Part shown: positions 16,842 to 26,315 of the stretch, one piece after another
How positions within the stretch are numbered: the first letter of the stretch is position 1
Layout: each line of letters begins with the position of its first letter
Made by a program: the position numbers and the translations under genes
Source: Maritalea porphyrae
GTDB lineage: Bacteria; Pseudomonadota; Alphaproteobacteria; Rhizobiales; Devosiaceae
Reading direction: 5' to 3'
Length of the DNA stretch: 64,000 nt
Assembly: GCF_030159895.1 (NCBI RefSeq)
Contig: NZ_BSNI01000002.1
Span: forward strand, 1,328,306 to 1,392,305
The notes under the pieces: model-generated
Told to the model about the DNA's origin: nothing
What the model saw: only the letters and a program-made list of their open reading frames with translations
Databases searched by the model: none

Positions 16842-19800
16842 ATGAAGTTTTCGCGCCTTCGGCTGACCGGCTTTAAATCTTTTACTGATCCCACCGATCT
16901 ACATCTAGAACCGGGCCTCACGGGTATTGTGGGGCCGAATGGCTGTGGCAAGTCCAACCTTGTTGAAGCGATGCGCTGGGTGATGGGCGAAAGCTCATAC
17001 AAAAACATGCGCGCTTCTGGCATGGATGATGTGATCTTTTCAGGTTCGGCAAACCGCCCCGCGCGCAACAGCGCGGAGGTGACGCTATTCCTCGACAATA
17101 AAGACCGCACAGCGCCTGCTGTCCTCAATCATGAAGATGAGCTGGAAGTCACCCGTCGCATTGAGCGCGAACATGGCTCTGTTTATCGGGTCAACGGCAA
17201 AGAGGTGCGCGCCCGTGATGTGCAATTGCTGTTTGCTGATGCGTCTACTGGAGCGCGATCACCTGCGATGGTGCGGCAGGGACAAATTGGCGAACTTATT
17301 TCGGCAAAGCCCAAACAACGCCGATTGATCTTGGAAGAAGCTGCCGGAATTTCCGGATTGCATTCGCGTCGTCATGAAGCGGAATTGCGATTGCGCGCAG
17401 CCGAAAGCAATCTTGAGCGTGTTGATGATATCATCGCCAATGTTGAGACCCAGCTTGAGAACCTCAAACGACAAGCACGCCAAGCGACCCGTTATCGCAA
17501 TATATCTGGCGACATCAGAAGAGCCGAAGCCACGTTGCTGCATTTGCGCTGGGTGGCGGTAAAGGTGAAGGAAAAAGAGACCGAAGCCGAGCATGCGCGT
17601 TTGGTCAACTTACTGGCTGACGCCACGCACCTAGATTTGGCCGCGAAAAAACGCCTAGAGCAATCAGAAGAGCAATTGCAGCCTTTGCGGCAAAAAGAGG
17701 CGGAAGCTGCCGCCACTTTGCAACGGATCAGAATTGCGCTGACCCAACTCGAAGAAGACGCCAAACGTGCCAACCAACGTAAAACGGAACTTGAGGGTCG
17801 GTTGGTGCAGGTCAAAGTCGATGCGGCGCGCGACACGGACTTGATATCGGAAAGTCGCGAGCTGATCGCTAATCTGGCCGAAGAAGAAAGCCAGCTGAAC
17901 AAAGACGCAGCGAGCGCATCGGACGACAACACACAGGCTCAGCAAGACGCAGAGCGCACCAAGGTCGCCGTGCAAGAGGCGGAAAGCGCCCTGCGCAGCA
18001 AATCCGACAAGCTGAGCGAAATTCGCGCTCATAAATCGTCAACCCAACGCACACTTGATGATGCGAAGACGCGGTTGGAAAAGCTAAATCAGCAACTAGC
18101 TGACGTGGCTGATGAGGCGCAAAAAATCATTAGAGCTTTGTCTGAAGACAAAACGCTGCAAGCGCGCCAAGAGGCATTGGCCGCCGCTCGAACTGAAGCT
18201 GAACGTGCGGAACAAGACGCGGACAAAGCCGAAGCGGCGACGCGACAGGCTGAGCAGGATCTAAGCGAAGCCCGACCCGCCCTGACGAGCATTGAGGCGG
18301 AAATAACCAAGCTTGACGCTGAAGCGCAAGCTATTGGCAAAATGCTGGAGCTGCACGATCAATCTTTGTGGCCAGCTATTGTTGATGCCCTCGAAGTAGA
18401 GCCAGGGTTTGAAACTGCGCTCGGCGCTGCCATAGGTGACGATCTAGACGCCTCATCTGACGATGCGGCGCCTTTGTTCTGGTCCCAGCCGGGCGATCAC
18501 TCAAATGACGCGCCGTTGCCCGCCGGGGCCGATGCATTGAGTAGCTTTGTTAAAGGTCCAGCCTTGCTGACCCGACGCCTTAATCAAATCGGTGTGGTGG
18601 CGCATGCGGATGGCGAGCGTCTGATGCGCGAATTGAAACCCGGGCAGACCTTGGTGACCAAAGATGGTGAGCTGTGGCGCTGGGATGGATTTGTTGCCCG
18701 TGGCGACGCCCCCACAGCTGCGGCTCAACGCCTGGCACAGCGCAACCGTCTTGCGGATATTGATGCGGAGCGGCGTGCATTTGCTTCGAAGCAGGAAAGT
18801 ATACGCGCTGATGTTCAGGCCAAGTCTGAAAAACTAGCGGCCAGCCGGGAGCAAGAGCGCCAATGCCGCGACATCTACAAAGATGCGCAACGCGCCATCA
18901 GCGCCGCCCAAGCCGCCGTTGAAGCGGCGCAAAAGGGATTGGTCGATCTTACATCGCGTCGTAGCGCGCTAGAAGAAGCGCAAATTCGTCTCAAATCAAG
19001 TCGCGACGATGTAGTGCTTGTTGTTGAGGATGCTCAAAACGCGCTGGTGGCAATTGAAGACGATCAGGATCTAGCCCGCACAATCGAAGCGGAAAATATG
19101 CAGCTTTCGCGTTTGCGCGAGCAAGCGGATCTGGCACGGCTTCGCCTAGCTGGCTTTGAAAATGCGGCGCGGATGCGTGAGCAACGTTTGGCCCGCATCG
19201 CATCGGAGCGCAGCTCATGGCAAAAGCGCCTTACTGACGCGGAAACGCACCTAGCGTCACTTGTGTCGCGTCAGCAAGAAATCGAAACACAACTTGAAGA
19301 TTTAAACAGCGCGCCGGATCAGTTTGCCGATCAACGCCGCGCGCTGGAAGACAAAATCGACGATGCGGAACAGACACGAAAGCGCGCCGCCGATGCGGTG
19401 GCGACTGCAGAGCAAATGCACCGCGAACAGGATCGCGACGCCCGCGATGCAATTGCCGCTTTGTCTAAGGTGCGCGAGGAAATTGCCCGGATCGAAGAGC
19501 GTCTGAAATCGCTTGGTCAGCAGCGTTTGCAAATCGAGCAGAATGTGGTGGAAACGCTCAATGTCAGCGCCAACCGCACGGCAGAAATTGCAGGCATTAA
19601 GCCAGAGCAGCAATTGCCAAATGAGGCTGCGATCGAGGCCAAACTGGAGCGCTTGAAACGTGAACGCGAGCGCTTGGGTGGCGTGAACCTTCGCGCCGAG
19701 CAAGAAAGCACCGAAGTTGGCGAGAAACTTGAGACTATGATCGCGGACCGCGAAGATCTCATTGCGGCAATCGCCAAGCTGCGCACTGGCATTTCCAACC

Positions 19801-20300
19801 TCAACCGTGAGGGCCGCGCACGCCTTACCGAAGCTTTCGACAAGGTCAATGCGCACTTCAAAGAACTGTTCACGCAATTATTTGGCGGCGGCGACGCAGA
19901 ACTCACCTTTGTGGAAAGCGATGATCCACTGGAAGCAGGCTTGGAAATTATCGCGCGCCCACCCGGCAAGAAACCGCAAACCATGACCTTGCTTTCAGGT
20001 GGTGAACAAGCGCTGACGGCCATGTCGCTGATCTTTGCGGTGTTCCTGACCAACCCGGCCCCAATCTGCGTGCTAGACGAAGTCGACGCGCCGCTCGACG
20101 ATGCGAACGTGGAACGTTTCTGCAATTTGCTCGATTCAATGCGTGAGAAGACCGAAACCCGCTTCGTTGTGATCACGCACAACCCCATCACCATGGCCCG
20201 CATGGATCGCCTGTTCGGTGTCACCATGGCCGAGCGCGGCATCTCAAATTTGGTATCAGTTGACCTGACAACCGCCGAGACATTCCTCGAAGCGAGCTAG
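16842..20300 (+). CDS. smc: Chromosome segregation ATPase SMC
   Basis: A 1152-residue condensin-type protein. I chose the ATG at 16842, which gives the family start MKFSRLRLTGFKSF and has a G-run RBS 5 bases upstream; an in-frame ATG at 16830 is poorer. The N-terminal head has Walker A GPNGCGKSN (31-39). Long coiled coils flank a central hinge around residues 500-640. The C-terminal head has the signature LLSGGEQALTA and Walker B with D-loop CVLDEVDAPLDDANV. It compacts and segregates the chromosome together with ScpA and ScpB, which are not encoded here. Length and domain order are normal. Confidence 0.97.
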   Translation: MKFSRLRLTGFKSFTDPTDLHLEPGLTGIVGPNGCGKSNLVEAMRWVMGESSYKNMRASGMDDVIFSGSANRPARNSAEVTLFLDNKDRTAPAVLNHEDELEVTRRIEREHGSVYRVNGKEVRARDVQLLFADASTGARSPAMVRQGQIGELISAKPKQRRLILEEAAGISGLHSRRHEAELRLRAAESNLERVDDIIANVETQLENLKRQARQATRYRNISGDIRRAEATLLHLRWVAVKVKEKETEAEHARLVNLLADATHLDLAAKKRLEQSEEQLQPLRQKEAEAAATLQRIRIALTQLEEDAKRANQRKTELEGRLVQVKVDAARDTDLISESRELIANLAEEESQLNKDAASASDDNTQAQQDAERTKVAVQEAESALRSKSDKLSEIRAHKSSTQRTLDDAKTRLEKLNQQLADVADEAQKIIRALSEDKTLQARQEALAAARTEAERAEQDADKAEAATRQAEQDLSEARPALTSIEAEITKLDAEAQAIGKMLELHDQSLWPAIVDALEVEPGFETALGAAIGDDLDASSDDAAPLFWSQPGDHSNDAPLPAGADALSSFVKGPALLTRRLNQIGVVAHADGERLMRELKPGQTLVTKDGELWRWDGFVARGDAPTAAAQRLAQRNRLADIDAERRAFASKQESIRADVQAKSEKLAASREQERQCRDIYKDAQRAISAAQAAVEAAQKGLVDLTSRRSALEEAQIRLKSSRDDVVLVVEDAQNALVAIEDDQDLARTIEAENMQLSRLREQADLARLRLAGFENAARMREQRLARIASERSSWQKRLTDAETHLASLVSRQQEIETQLEDLNSAPDQFADQRRALEDKIDDAEQTRKRAADAVATAEQMHREQDRDARDAIAALSKVREEIARIEERLKSLGQQRLQIEQNVVETLNVSANRTAEIAGIKPEQQLPNEAAIEAKLERLKRERERLGGVNLRAEQESTEVGEKLETMIADREDLIAAIAKLRTGISNLNREGRARLTEAFDKVNAHFKELFTQLFGGGDAELTFVESDDPLEAGLEIIARPPGKKPQTMTLLSGGEQALTAMSLIFAVFLTNPAPICVLDEVDAPLDDANVERFCNLLDSMREKTETRFVVITHNPITMARMDRLFGVTMAERGISNLVSVDLTTAETFLEAS

Positions 20301-20327
20301 GCTGTTTCCTAGATTAAGGGGTTGGTT

Positions 20328-21209
20328 ATGCTTGTGCCATTTCAGCCAAAAGACTTTGAATCTACGTTGCAATTTCTTGGTCGATGTTGGCTCGACGAGA
20401 AAAGCCGTAACTTTCATCCAGGGGACTTTGCCCATTGGATGAGCAGCAAATATCGCGGCAATGATCTGGACAAACACTTTGCACTATTGCGGCGAAGCGA
20501 TGAGATTATTGCCGTGGTCGAGTTCAACTTCAAATCGCGCAGCTATGCGAGTGTTGTTGCGCCAGAAATCCTACGAATAAATGGCGGTGAAGATATTCAC
20601 CGATCTGCAATCAAGCACCTTAGTTCGCCAAATCTCGTTGATGTAGATAAGCCAATTACCACCAATCTTTCAGCAAACGATGAGCAGGGCATCAATTGCC
20701 TCAAAGACCTTGGCTTTTCGATTGAGGAAGATGATTTCGCCGTTCTTTCGCAGCCCCTCGGCGATACTCCAAGTCCTGAATTGCCAGAAGGATTTTCGTT
20801 GCGACTTGCTGCGGAAGATAGTGACGCAGCCAAATTGGCGGCGGTGCACAATGGAGCCTTTGGGCCCAAATGGTCAGCAGCTGAATACTTAAAAGTGATG
20901 CACGCTCAAGCCTTCCAACCTGCTAGCGAACTTGTGGTTGTTTCACCCGATGGTGACTTCGCATCTTTTGTCGTGATCTGGTGCGATCCGACAAGCAAAT
21001 CGGGCCTTTTTGAGCCTGTCGGATGCCATAAAAACTACCAACGCAAGGGACTAACGCGAGCGCTAGTGTATGAAGGTTTAGCGCGAATGAAGTCCGCTGG
21101 AATGACAAGCGCATTTGTTGGGCATGAATCCTCGAACGAATCTGCGACAAGCTTTTACAAATCGCTTGGCTTTGTGCCTTCATTTAAAACTGTGCTTTGC
21201 ACCTCATAG
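20328..21209 (+). CDS. GNAT-family N-acetyltransferase, probably two-domain
   Basis: A 293-residue protein starting at the ATG at 20328, 6 bases after AAGGGG. The C-terminal half has a clear acetyl-CoA-binding motif (YQRKGLTRALVYEGL) and the terminal SATSFYKSLGF motif. The N-terminal half has the length of a second, degenerate GNAT domain without an obvious cofactor site, an architecture known from mycothiol-synthase-like and aminoglycoside acetyltransferase-like proteins. The substrate is unknown. It lies between smc and the convergent mutL gene. Confidence 0.82.
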   Translation: MLVPFQPKDFESTLQFLGRCWLDEKSRNFHPGDFAHWMSSKYRGNDLDKHFALLRRSDEIIAVVEFNFKSRSYASVVAPEILRINGGEDIHRSAIKHLSSPNLVDVDKPITTNLSANDEQGINCLKDLGFSIEEDDFAVLSQPLGDTPSPELPEGFSLRLAAEDSDAAKLAAVHNGAFGPKWSAAEYLKVMHAQAFQPASELVVVSPDGDFASFVVIWCDPTSKSGLFEPVGCHKNYQRKGLTRALVYEGLARMKSAGMTSAFVGHESSNESATSFYKSLGFVPSFKTVLCTS

Positions 21210-21214
21210 AAGCA

Positions 21215-23083
21215 CTACCGCCGCCCAAACAGCTTTTCAATATCCACTTTGCTTAGCTGCACATAAGTGGGGCGGCCGTGAATACATTGGCCCGAATGGG
21301 GCGTGGCTTCCATCTCGCGCAAAAGCTTATTCATTTCTTCGGCACGCAGGCGGCGGCCAGATCGCACAGAGCCATGACAGGCCATGCGGGCGGCGATTTC
21401 TTCCAAGCGTTCCATGACAATTGAAATGTTGTCCCATTCCGCCAATTGGTCTGCTACGTCGTTGACCAGTTTATGAACGTCTGAACTGCCCAAAAGGGCA
21501 GGGGTTTCGTAAACCGCGACGGCGGCAGGGCCGAAACGTTCTAGGCCGAGCCCAACGTTGGACAATGCTTCTGCAGCATCTTCTAATCGGGCGCAGTCTT
21601 CCTCAGGCAGATCGATCACCACTGGAATGAGATGCTTTTGCGCCGGTACTGGACCGTTGTTCAGCTCTGCTTTGAACCGCTCATAAACTAACCGCTCATG
21701 GGCGGCGTGCTGGTCCACAACGATCAAGCTGTCTTCCGACTGCGCAACGATATAGTTCTCAAACAATTGCGCCCGCGCTACGCCAAGTGGATGCTCGCCC
21801 ATCGCCATATCTTCAGCCGCGGCCATGTCCGCACTGGCTAAATCCTCCATGCGGGCACTTGGGGTGTTCAACCCATCCATGCGTGGCATTTGCGGCGGAA
21901 TGGCGCTCGGGCGATAGCCATAATCGCCCTGATATTGCATGGTGCGCTCTGCCTGCGGATCAATTGATGGCTGACCAGTTTCACTCATCCCATAGGACGA
22001 TGGCGGTGCGTTTGGCGGTGGTGGCGCTTGCCCGGCAACGCCTGGCTGAAACGCGGCCAATGTTGCGTCGGATACAGTTTTTGACGCGCGAAATCCTGCT
22101 TCGTCCAACGCGTTCATTAGCCCGCGAATAACAGCGGCACGCACCAAACCTTGGTCACGAAAACGTACCTCAGATTTCGCAGGGTGCACGTTGACGTCCA
22201 AATCAGCGCTCGGCATATCGATGAACAACGCGACAACTGGAAATCGGTCGCGTTGCAAGAAGTCAGAGTAGGCGCCGCGCACGCCACCCAGCAAAACCTT
22301 GTCGCGCACCGGTCGGCCATTGACGAAATAGAACTGAGAAAGTGAATTGGCTTTGGTATAGGTAGGCAAGGCCGCCATTCCGGTTACGCGCACTGGCCCC
22401 CGCTGATAATCAACCGGCACAGCATTGGTGGCAAAGTCGTTGCCCATAATCTGGCCAAGGCGGTTCTTTGCAGCACTATCCCCTGTTTGGGCGGGCCAGT
22501 TCGTGGTTTGCCGGTCTGAGCCTTGCAAGATAAACTGCACATGCGGTTCGGACATGGCCAAGCGGCGCATAATATCTGTGATCGCGTTGGCTTCCGCGCG
22601 GTCTGACTTTAAGAACTTCAACCGCGCAGGCACATTCTTGAACAAGGATTTAACTTCAACCACCGTGCCTTGCGGCATCGGGTTAGGGGAAATTACAATG
22701 CGCGGACCATCAAAACCGAGTTTTAACCCCAACTCTTCGTCCTTTGCCCGCGTCGCAATGCTCAACTCGGCTACCGCGCTGATAGATGCCAAGGCTTCGC
22801 CGCGAAAACCAAGTGTTTGGATATCATCAAGCGCGTCATCTTTGAGCTTTGAGGTGGCATGGCGCGAAACACTGAGACGCAAATCCTCTTCGCCCATGCC
22901 GTGACCATTGTCCTCAATGCGGATGAGCGACTTGCCGCCCGCGCTTGTGGTGACCACAATGCGTGTCGCGCCAGCGTCCAATGCGTTTTCAACCAGTTCT
23001 TTGACGATGCTTGCCGGACGTTCGATGACTTCGCCAGCGGCGATTTTGTTCACCAGATCGTCGGGCAGTTGCCGAATGCGCAT
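21215..23083 (-). CDS. mutL: DNA mismatch repair protein MutL (endonuclease type)
   Basis: A 622-residue protein starting at MRIRQLPDDLVNKIAAGEV (ATG 23083, AGGAG upstream); an earlier in-frame ATG adds a non-conserved leader. The N-terminal GHKL ATPase shows VKELVENALDAGAT, EDNGHGM and TLGFRGEALASI. The middle (~350-430) is a Pro/Met-rich linker. The C-terminal domain carries the endonuclease motif DQHAAHERLVYE plus ACHGSVR and CIHGRP metal-site motifs. So it is a nicking MutL, as expected in bacteria without MutH. It couples MutS mismatch recognition to strand incision. It is divergent from tadA. Confidence 0.97.
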   Translation of the reverse strand: MRIRQLPDDLVNKIAAGEVIERPASIVKELVENALDAGATRIVVTTSAGGKSLIRIEDNGHGMGEEDLRLSVSRHATSKLKDDALDDIQTLGFRGEALASISAVAELSIATRAKDEELGLKLGFDGPRIVISPNPMPQGTVVEVKSLFKNVPARLKFLKSDRAEANAITDIMRRLAMSEPHVQFILQGSDRQTTNWPAQTGDSAAKNRLGQIMGNDFATNAVPVDYQRGPVRVTGMAALPTYTKANSLSQFYFVNGRPVRDKVLLGGVRGAYSDFLQRDRFPVVALFIDMPSADLDVNVHPAKSEVRFRDQGLVRAAVIRGLMNALDEAGFRASKTVSDATLAAFQPGVAGQAPPPPNAPPSSYGMSETGQPSIDPQAERTMQYQGDYGYRPSAIPPQMPRMDGLNTPSARMEDLASADMAAAEDMAMGEHPLGVARAQLFENYIVAQSEDSLIVVDQHAAHERLVYERFKAELNNGPVPAQKHLIPVVIDLPEEDCARLEDAAEALSNVGLGLERFGPAAVAVYETPALLGSSDVHKLVNDVADQLAEWDNISIVMERLEEIAARMACHGSVRSGRRLRAEEMNKLLREMEATPHSGQCIHGRPTYVQLSKVDIEKLFGRR

Positions 23084-23184
23084 GAAAATGATTCTCCTAT
23101 TGGGCAATAGCCTAACCTGTGTGATCGCCCTTTGCATCTTTGGCGTGGCTGTGGCAAAGCTTCATCAACAAGCAAAGTGAGCAA

Positions 23185-23640
23185 ATGAAAGCAACTAACA
23201 ATCTTTCTCCTATGCAGCAGGCCCTGCAACTGGCGCAAGAAGCCGCAAACAACGGTGAAGTTCCGGTGGGTGCGGTCGTGGTGCATGATGGAAAGGTGAT
23301 TGTGCGGGTCGCCAACCAAATGAAACAGCTTGCTGACCCAACGGCTCATGCTGAGATGTTGGCGATCAAAGAGGCGTTGGATGTCGTTGGCACCGGGCGG
23401 CTTGCCGAATGTGATTTATACGTAACGCTTGAACCTTGCACCATGTGCGCAGGCGCAATTGCGCATGCGAAACTGCGGCGCGTCTATTATGGTGCGGATG
23501 ATCCGAAAGGGGGAGCGGTGGACAATGGCGTGCGGTTCTTCAATCAGCCAACATGTCACCATCAGCCTGAAATCATTGCAGGTCTAAACGAAAGCGAAAG
23601 CGCTAAACTGCTTCAGCAGTTCTTCCTTGAGCGGCGATAA
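23185..23640 (+). CDS. tadA: tRNA-specific adenosine deaminase
   Basis: A 151-residue zinc deaminase from the ATG at 23185, with AAGTGAG upstream; an ATG 45 bases earlier is in frame but less likely. The zinc site is HAE (in DPTAHAEML) plus PCTMC (in TLEPCTMCAGA), and the Glu is the proton shuttle. It converts adenosine 34 to inosine in tRNA-Arg(ACG), which is essential for reading CGN codons. The 3' end overlaps the convergent patatin gene by 38 bp. Confidence 0.95.
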   Translation: MKATNNLSPMQQALQLAQEAANNGEVPVGAVVVHDGKVIVRVANQMKQLADPTAHAEMLAIKEALDVVGTGRLAECDLYVTLEPCTMCAGAIAHAKLRRVYYGADDPKGGAVDNGVRFFNQPTCHHQPEIIAGLNESESAKLLQQFFLERR

Positions 23641-24484
23641 ACTGATCAACTTTTTCCGCCAGTTTAAATTTGAACTGATCTTTGACCGCGTCACCAGCAT
23701 CCAAAATTTCGCGCACACGCCAAAACTCATACGCACCAAAATCACGCACGTTCGGCTTCACATAAATATCTGGCGGGTAAGCACCCAACGTTTGTGCGGT
23801 AATTGCATGCATCATAATTTGCGCCGCGCCCATACCAATGTCGATCGTTGACGGTGTGATGCTCGGATCTGTGAGAATGGGGTCACCATTCACATCAACC
23901 CCGATCACAATGTCCATGCCCTGACTGGCATGATCTAGTGGCAATGGGTTCACAACGCCGCCATCCACCAACAAACGATCTTCATGGATTACAGGTTTAA
24001 ATAGGCTTGGGATCGCAATTGATCCTGCGAGTGCCCAATCTAGGCGACCCTTATGGAAGACAGCCGGGTGCCAAGACCGATAATCGGTTGCCACGACCTT
24101 TAATGGGATCTGCAGGTTCCTGAAACGGCGCGGGAACGGCTGGGGCGAAAATGCACCCAATACCCGCAATGCATCAAACTGCATCGAGATGCCATCTTGG
24201 AACATGGAGCGAATGTCATAGACCTGCGTCTTCCACAATCGAGAGCTGAGCGCGCGCATCGTGCCTAAAACGTCTAATGCATGTTCGCGGATGTCATTAC
24301 CTGACATGCCGGATGCCCAGCCTGCGCCAATATATGCACCAATAGAGGTGCCTGCGATAAGGCTTGGTTTGAGCCCCATCTCATCCATTGCTTGAATAAT
24401 GGAAATATGGGCTAAACCGCGTGCTGCGCCGCCACCAAGGGCGACGCCAATTCGAGGACCGTACAAGGTCGTCATATTCGTCAC
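23603..24484 (-). CDS. Patatin-like phospholipase (RssA type)
   Basis: A 293-residue protein with the patatin hallmarks: the oxyanion-hole loop ALGGGAARG (15-23), the nucleophile elbow GTSIG with Ser47, and the dyad Asp in VDGGVVNP (D174). It should be an acyl hydrolase acting on phospholipids or other acyl esters; no signal peptide is visible, so it is probably cytoplasmic or membrane-peripheral. About 290 residues is normal for the RssA/YchK group. The gene end overlaps tadA tail-to-tail. Confidence 0.9.
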   Translation of the reverse strand: MTNMTTLYGPRIGVALGGGAARGLAHISIIQAMDEMGLKPSLIAGTSIGAYIGAGWASGMSGNDIREHALDVLGTMRALSSRLWKTQVYDIRSMFQDGISMQFDALRVLGAFSPQPFPRRFRNLQIPLKVVATDYRSWHPAVFHKGRLDWALAGSIAIPSLFKPVIHEDRLLVDGGVVNPLPLDHASQGMDIVIGVDVNGDPILTDPSITPSTIDIGMGAAQIMMHAITAQTLGAYPPDIYVKPNVRDFGAYEFWRVREILDAGDAVKDQFKFKLAEKVDQFIAAQGRTAEAV

Positions 24485-24621
24485 CTAACTCTACTTTACT
24501 GCTTAAAAGCCTATCACACCGAGGTTAACAATTTCACGAATTGCAGCATTTTTGCCACCTTAACTTGGTGTATTGTGGCTATAAACTATGTTCCATTCAA
24601 CGCAACAATAAGTGAAATGAA

Positions 24622-25518
24622 TTGAATTTGAGCACTGGTTTAGGCACTGCATTTGATGAGGTGGGGATCAAAAGTGCCATTGCAAGTAGGTGGCCAAAAT
24701 ATTCTTCTTATGAATTGAAGCGTGTTGTATCTGGCGGAACTGAAAACGCCATGTATCGTCTTGGCAATGAGTTGGTTGTTCGCGTTCCACTGCACGATCA
24801 TGCGGCGAATGCGCTAAAACGCGAAGTTGCCATTCTGCAATGCGTAAGGCTGCGCGCACTAAACGTGCCAAAAATCGTTGAGTTTGATGCTGGGTCGAAA
24901 TCATCCATGCCAATTGCAATTTATGAGTGGATGCAAGGCAGCGACTATTTCACAAATCCACCCCTTGATCCGGTGCAAAGTGCTGAACTCCTGGCCTCTT
25001 TTATTGCGGAGTTGCGTTCTAACGAACCTGATCACGGGTTTTTGGGAGAAAACTCAGACCACAAACGCGGTATACCGCTGATCGAAAAAACCGAAATTAC
25101 CCGTAAATCAGTTTTTGAGATTGCCGACGAGTTTGATCGCGAAGTGCTTTTGGGCATTTGGGACGACGCAACAAAGGCCGCGCCACATGATGGAATGCCT
25201 AGCTGGTTTCATGGCGATTTGCACGCAGGTAATCTGATCACAAATGGCGGTATTCTGACGGGCGTTATCGATTTTGGTCTTGCCGCCGTAGGCGATCCTG
25301 CCGCTGACTTGCCGCCTGCTTGGTGGTTGTTTGAGGGCGAGGCGCGCGCAAAGTTCAAAAAGTCATTAGGTGTTGGCGAAGACGAATGGCGGCGTGGTCG
25401 CGGTTGGGCGTTGCACAATGCTGTTATTGCCTACGCCTACTATCGCGACAAAGAAAAAGCCGAACTCACCAAAATGTCGCGTGATGCGATTGTGCGGTTG
25501 ACTGAAGAAACTGATTAA
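24622..25518 (+). CDS. Aminoglycoside phosphotransferase (APH)-family kinase
   Basis: A 298-residue protein with the protein-kinase-like APH fold. The catalytic loop WFHGDLHAGN is near residue 197 and the metal-binding DFG motif (GVIDFGLAAVGDPAADL) follows about 20 residues later. The N-terminal lobe shows GGTENAMYRLG and a VVRVPLH strand. It starts at TTG 24622 with no better ATG. Members phosphorylate drugs or small metabolites such as homoserine, choline or sugars; the substrate here is unknown and drug resistance should not be assumed. Confidence 0.83.
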   Translation: MNLSTGLGTAFDEVGIKSAIASRWPKYSSYELKRVVSGGTENAMYRLGNELVVRVPLHDHAANALKREVAILQCVRLRALNVPKIVEFDAGSKSSMPIAIYEWMQGSDYFTNPPLDPVQSAELLASFIAELRSNEPDHGFLGENSDHKRGIPLIEKTEITRKSVFEIADEFDREVLLGIWDDATKAAPHDGMPSWFHGDLHAGNLITNGGILTGVIDFGLAAVGDPAADLPPAWWLFEGEARAKFKKSLGVGEDEWRRGRGWALHNAVIAYAYYRDKEKAELTKMSRDAIVRLTEETD

Positions 25519-25538
25519 ACTCTCAGTTCGATAGAAGG

Positions 25539-26315
25539 CTATTCACCCCGCCAAACAGGTTTGCGCTTTTCAATAAACGCGGTTGGGCCTTCTTTGGCGT
25601 CTGCGGTCGCGCCAATCTCTTGCATTTGCTGATCGTTTGCCTCCCACAGATGCTGTTCCACCAAGTCAGTAGAAAGATCGGAAAGCGCAAGGCTGGCTTG
25701 AATAGACAAAGGCGCATTTTCACCGATTTCTTGCGCAAGTTGTATTGCGCTTTCTAGCGCTTCGCCGTCCGGCACCACATTGTTAAGCAATCCCCATTGT
25801 AGGGCGTCCTGCGCGCTGAACACGCGCCCGGTCAGCAGTATCTGGTTTGCGATGACCCTTGGTACGCGTCGACCAAGCCGGATCGCTCCGCCGCCAGCAG
25901 CCACTAGGCCGAGTTTGCTTTCAGGTAGACCAAACTTGGCGCTTTCGCTGGCGACAACCAGATCGCATGCCAACATCAGTTCAAACCCGCCAGCAAGAGC
26001 CGCGCCTTCTACCGAGGCGATGACAGGCTTTTTGCGTTTGCGTTTCACAAAGCCTGCAAATCCGTATTCGCCAAACAGCATTTTGTCCGCATCGCCTGCA
26101 ACAAATGCCTTTAAGTCCATGCCAGCACAAAAGGATGGACCATTGCCTGCAATGACAGTGCACAAAATGGAATTGTCGGCTTCGATTTGGTTGAACGCAT
26201 CGCGCATCTGGTCGCACATTGCGGCATCAAATGCGTTGCGCTGATCGGGACGGTTCAAACTAACAATGGCAATGCCGTTGCGGCGTTCCAACAAAATAGC
26301 GCTATTATTGCTCAT
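25539..26315 (-). CDS. Enoyl-CoA hydratase/isomerase (crotonase) family protein
   Basis: 258 residues from the ATG at 26315, whose first codons overlap the stop of the acyl-CoA synthetase gene by 11 bp (ATGAGCAATAA), indicating translational coupling. The oxyanion-hole segment FCAGMDLKAF, the GGFELMLACD segment with the first catalytic Glu position, and FGLPESKLGL with the second are all present. It probably hydrates trans-2-enoyl-CoA in acyl-chain degradation. Together with the upstream synthetase it forms an acyl activation and beta-oxidation pair whose substrate is unknown. Confidence 0.9.
   Translation of the reverse strand: MSNNSAILLERRNGIAIVSLNRPDQRNAFDAAMCDQMRDAFNQIEADNSILCTVIAGNGPSFCAGMDLKAFVAGDADKMLFGEYGFAGFVKRKRKKPVIASVEGAALAGGFELMLACDLVVASESAKFGLPESKLGLVAAGGGAIRLGRRVPRVIANQILLTGRVFSAQDALQWGLLNNVVPDGEALESAIQLAQEIGENAPLSIQASLALSDLSTDLVEQHLWEANDQQMQEIGATADAKEGPTAFIEKRKPVWRGE

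Noticed and set aside
24622-25518. Reading the APH-family kinase as an aminoglycoside resistance gene
   Set aside because: Motifs only show the kinase fold; most chromosomal members act on metabolites and no mobile element is near.
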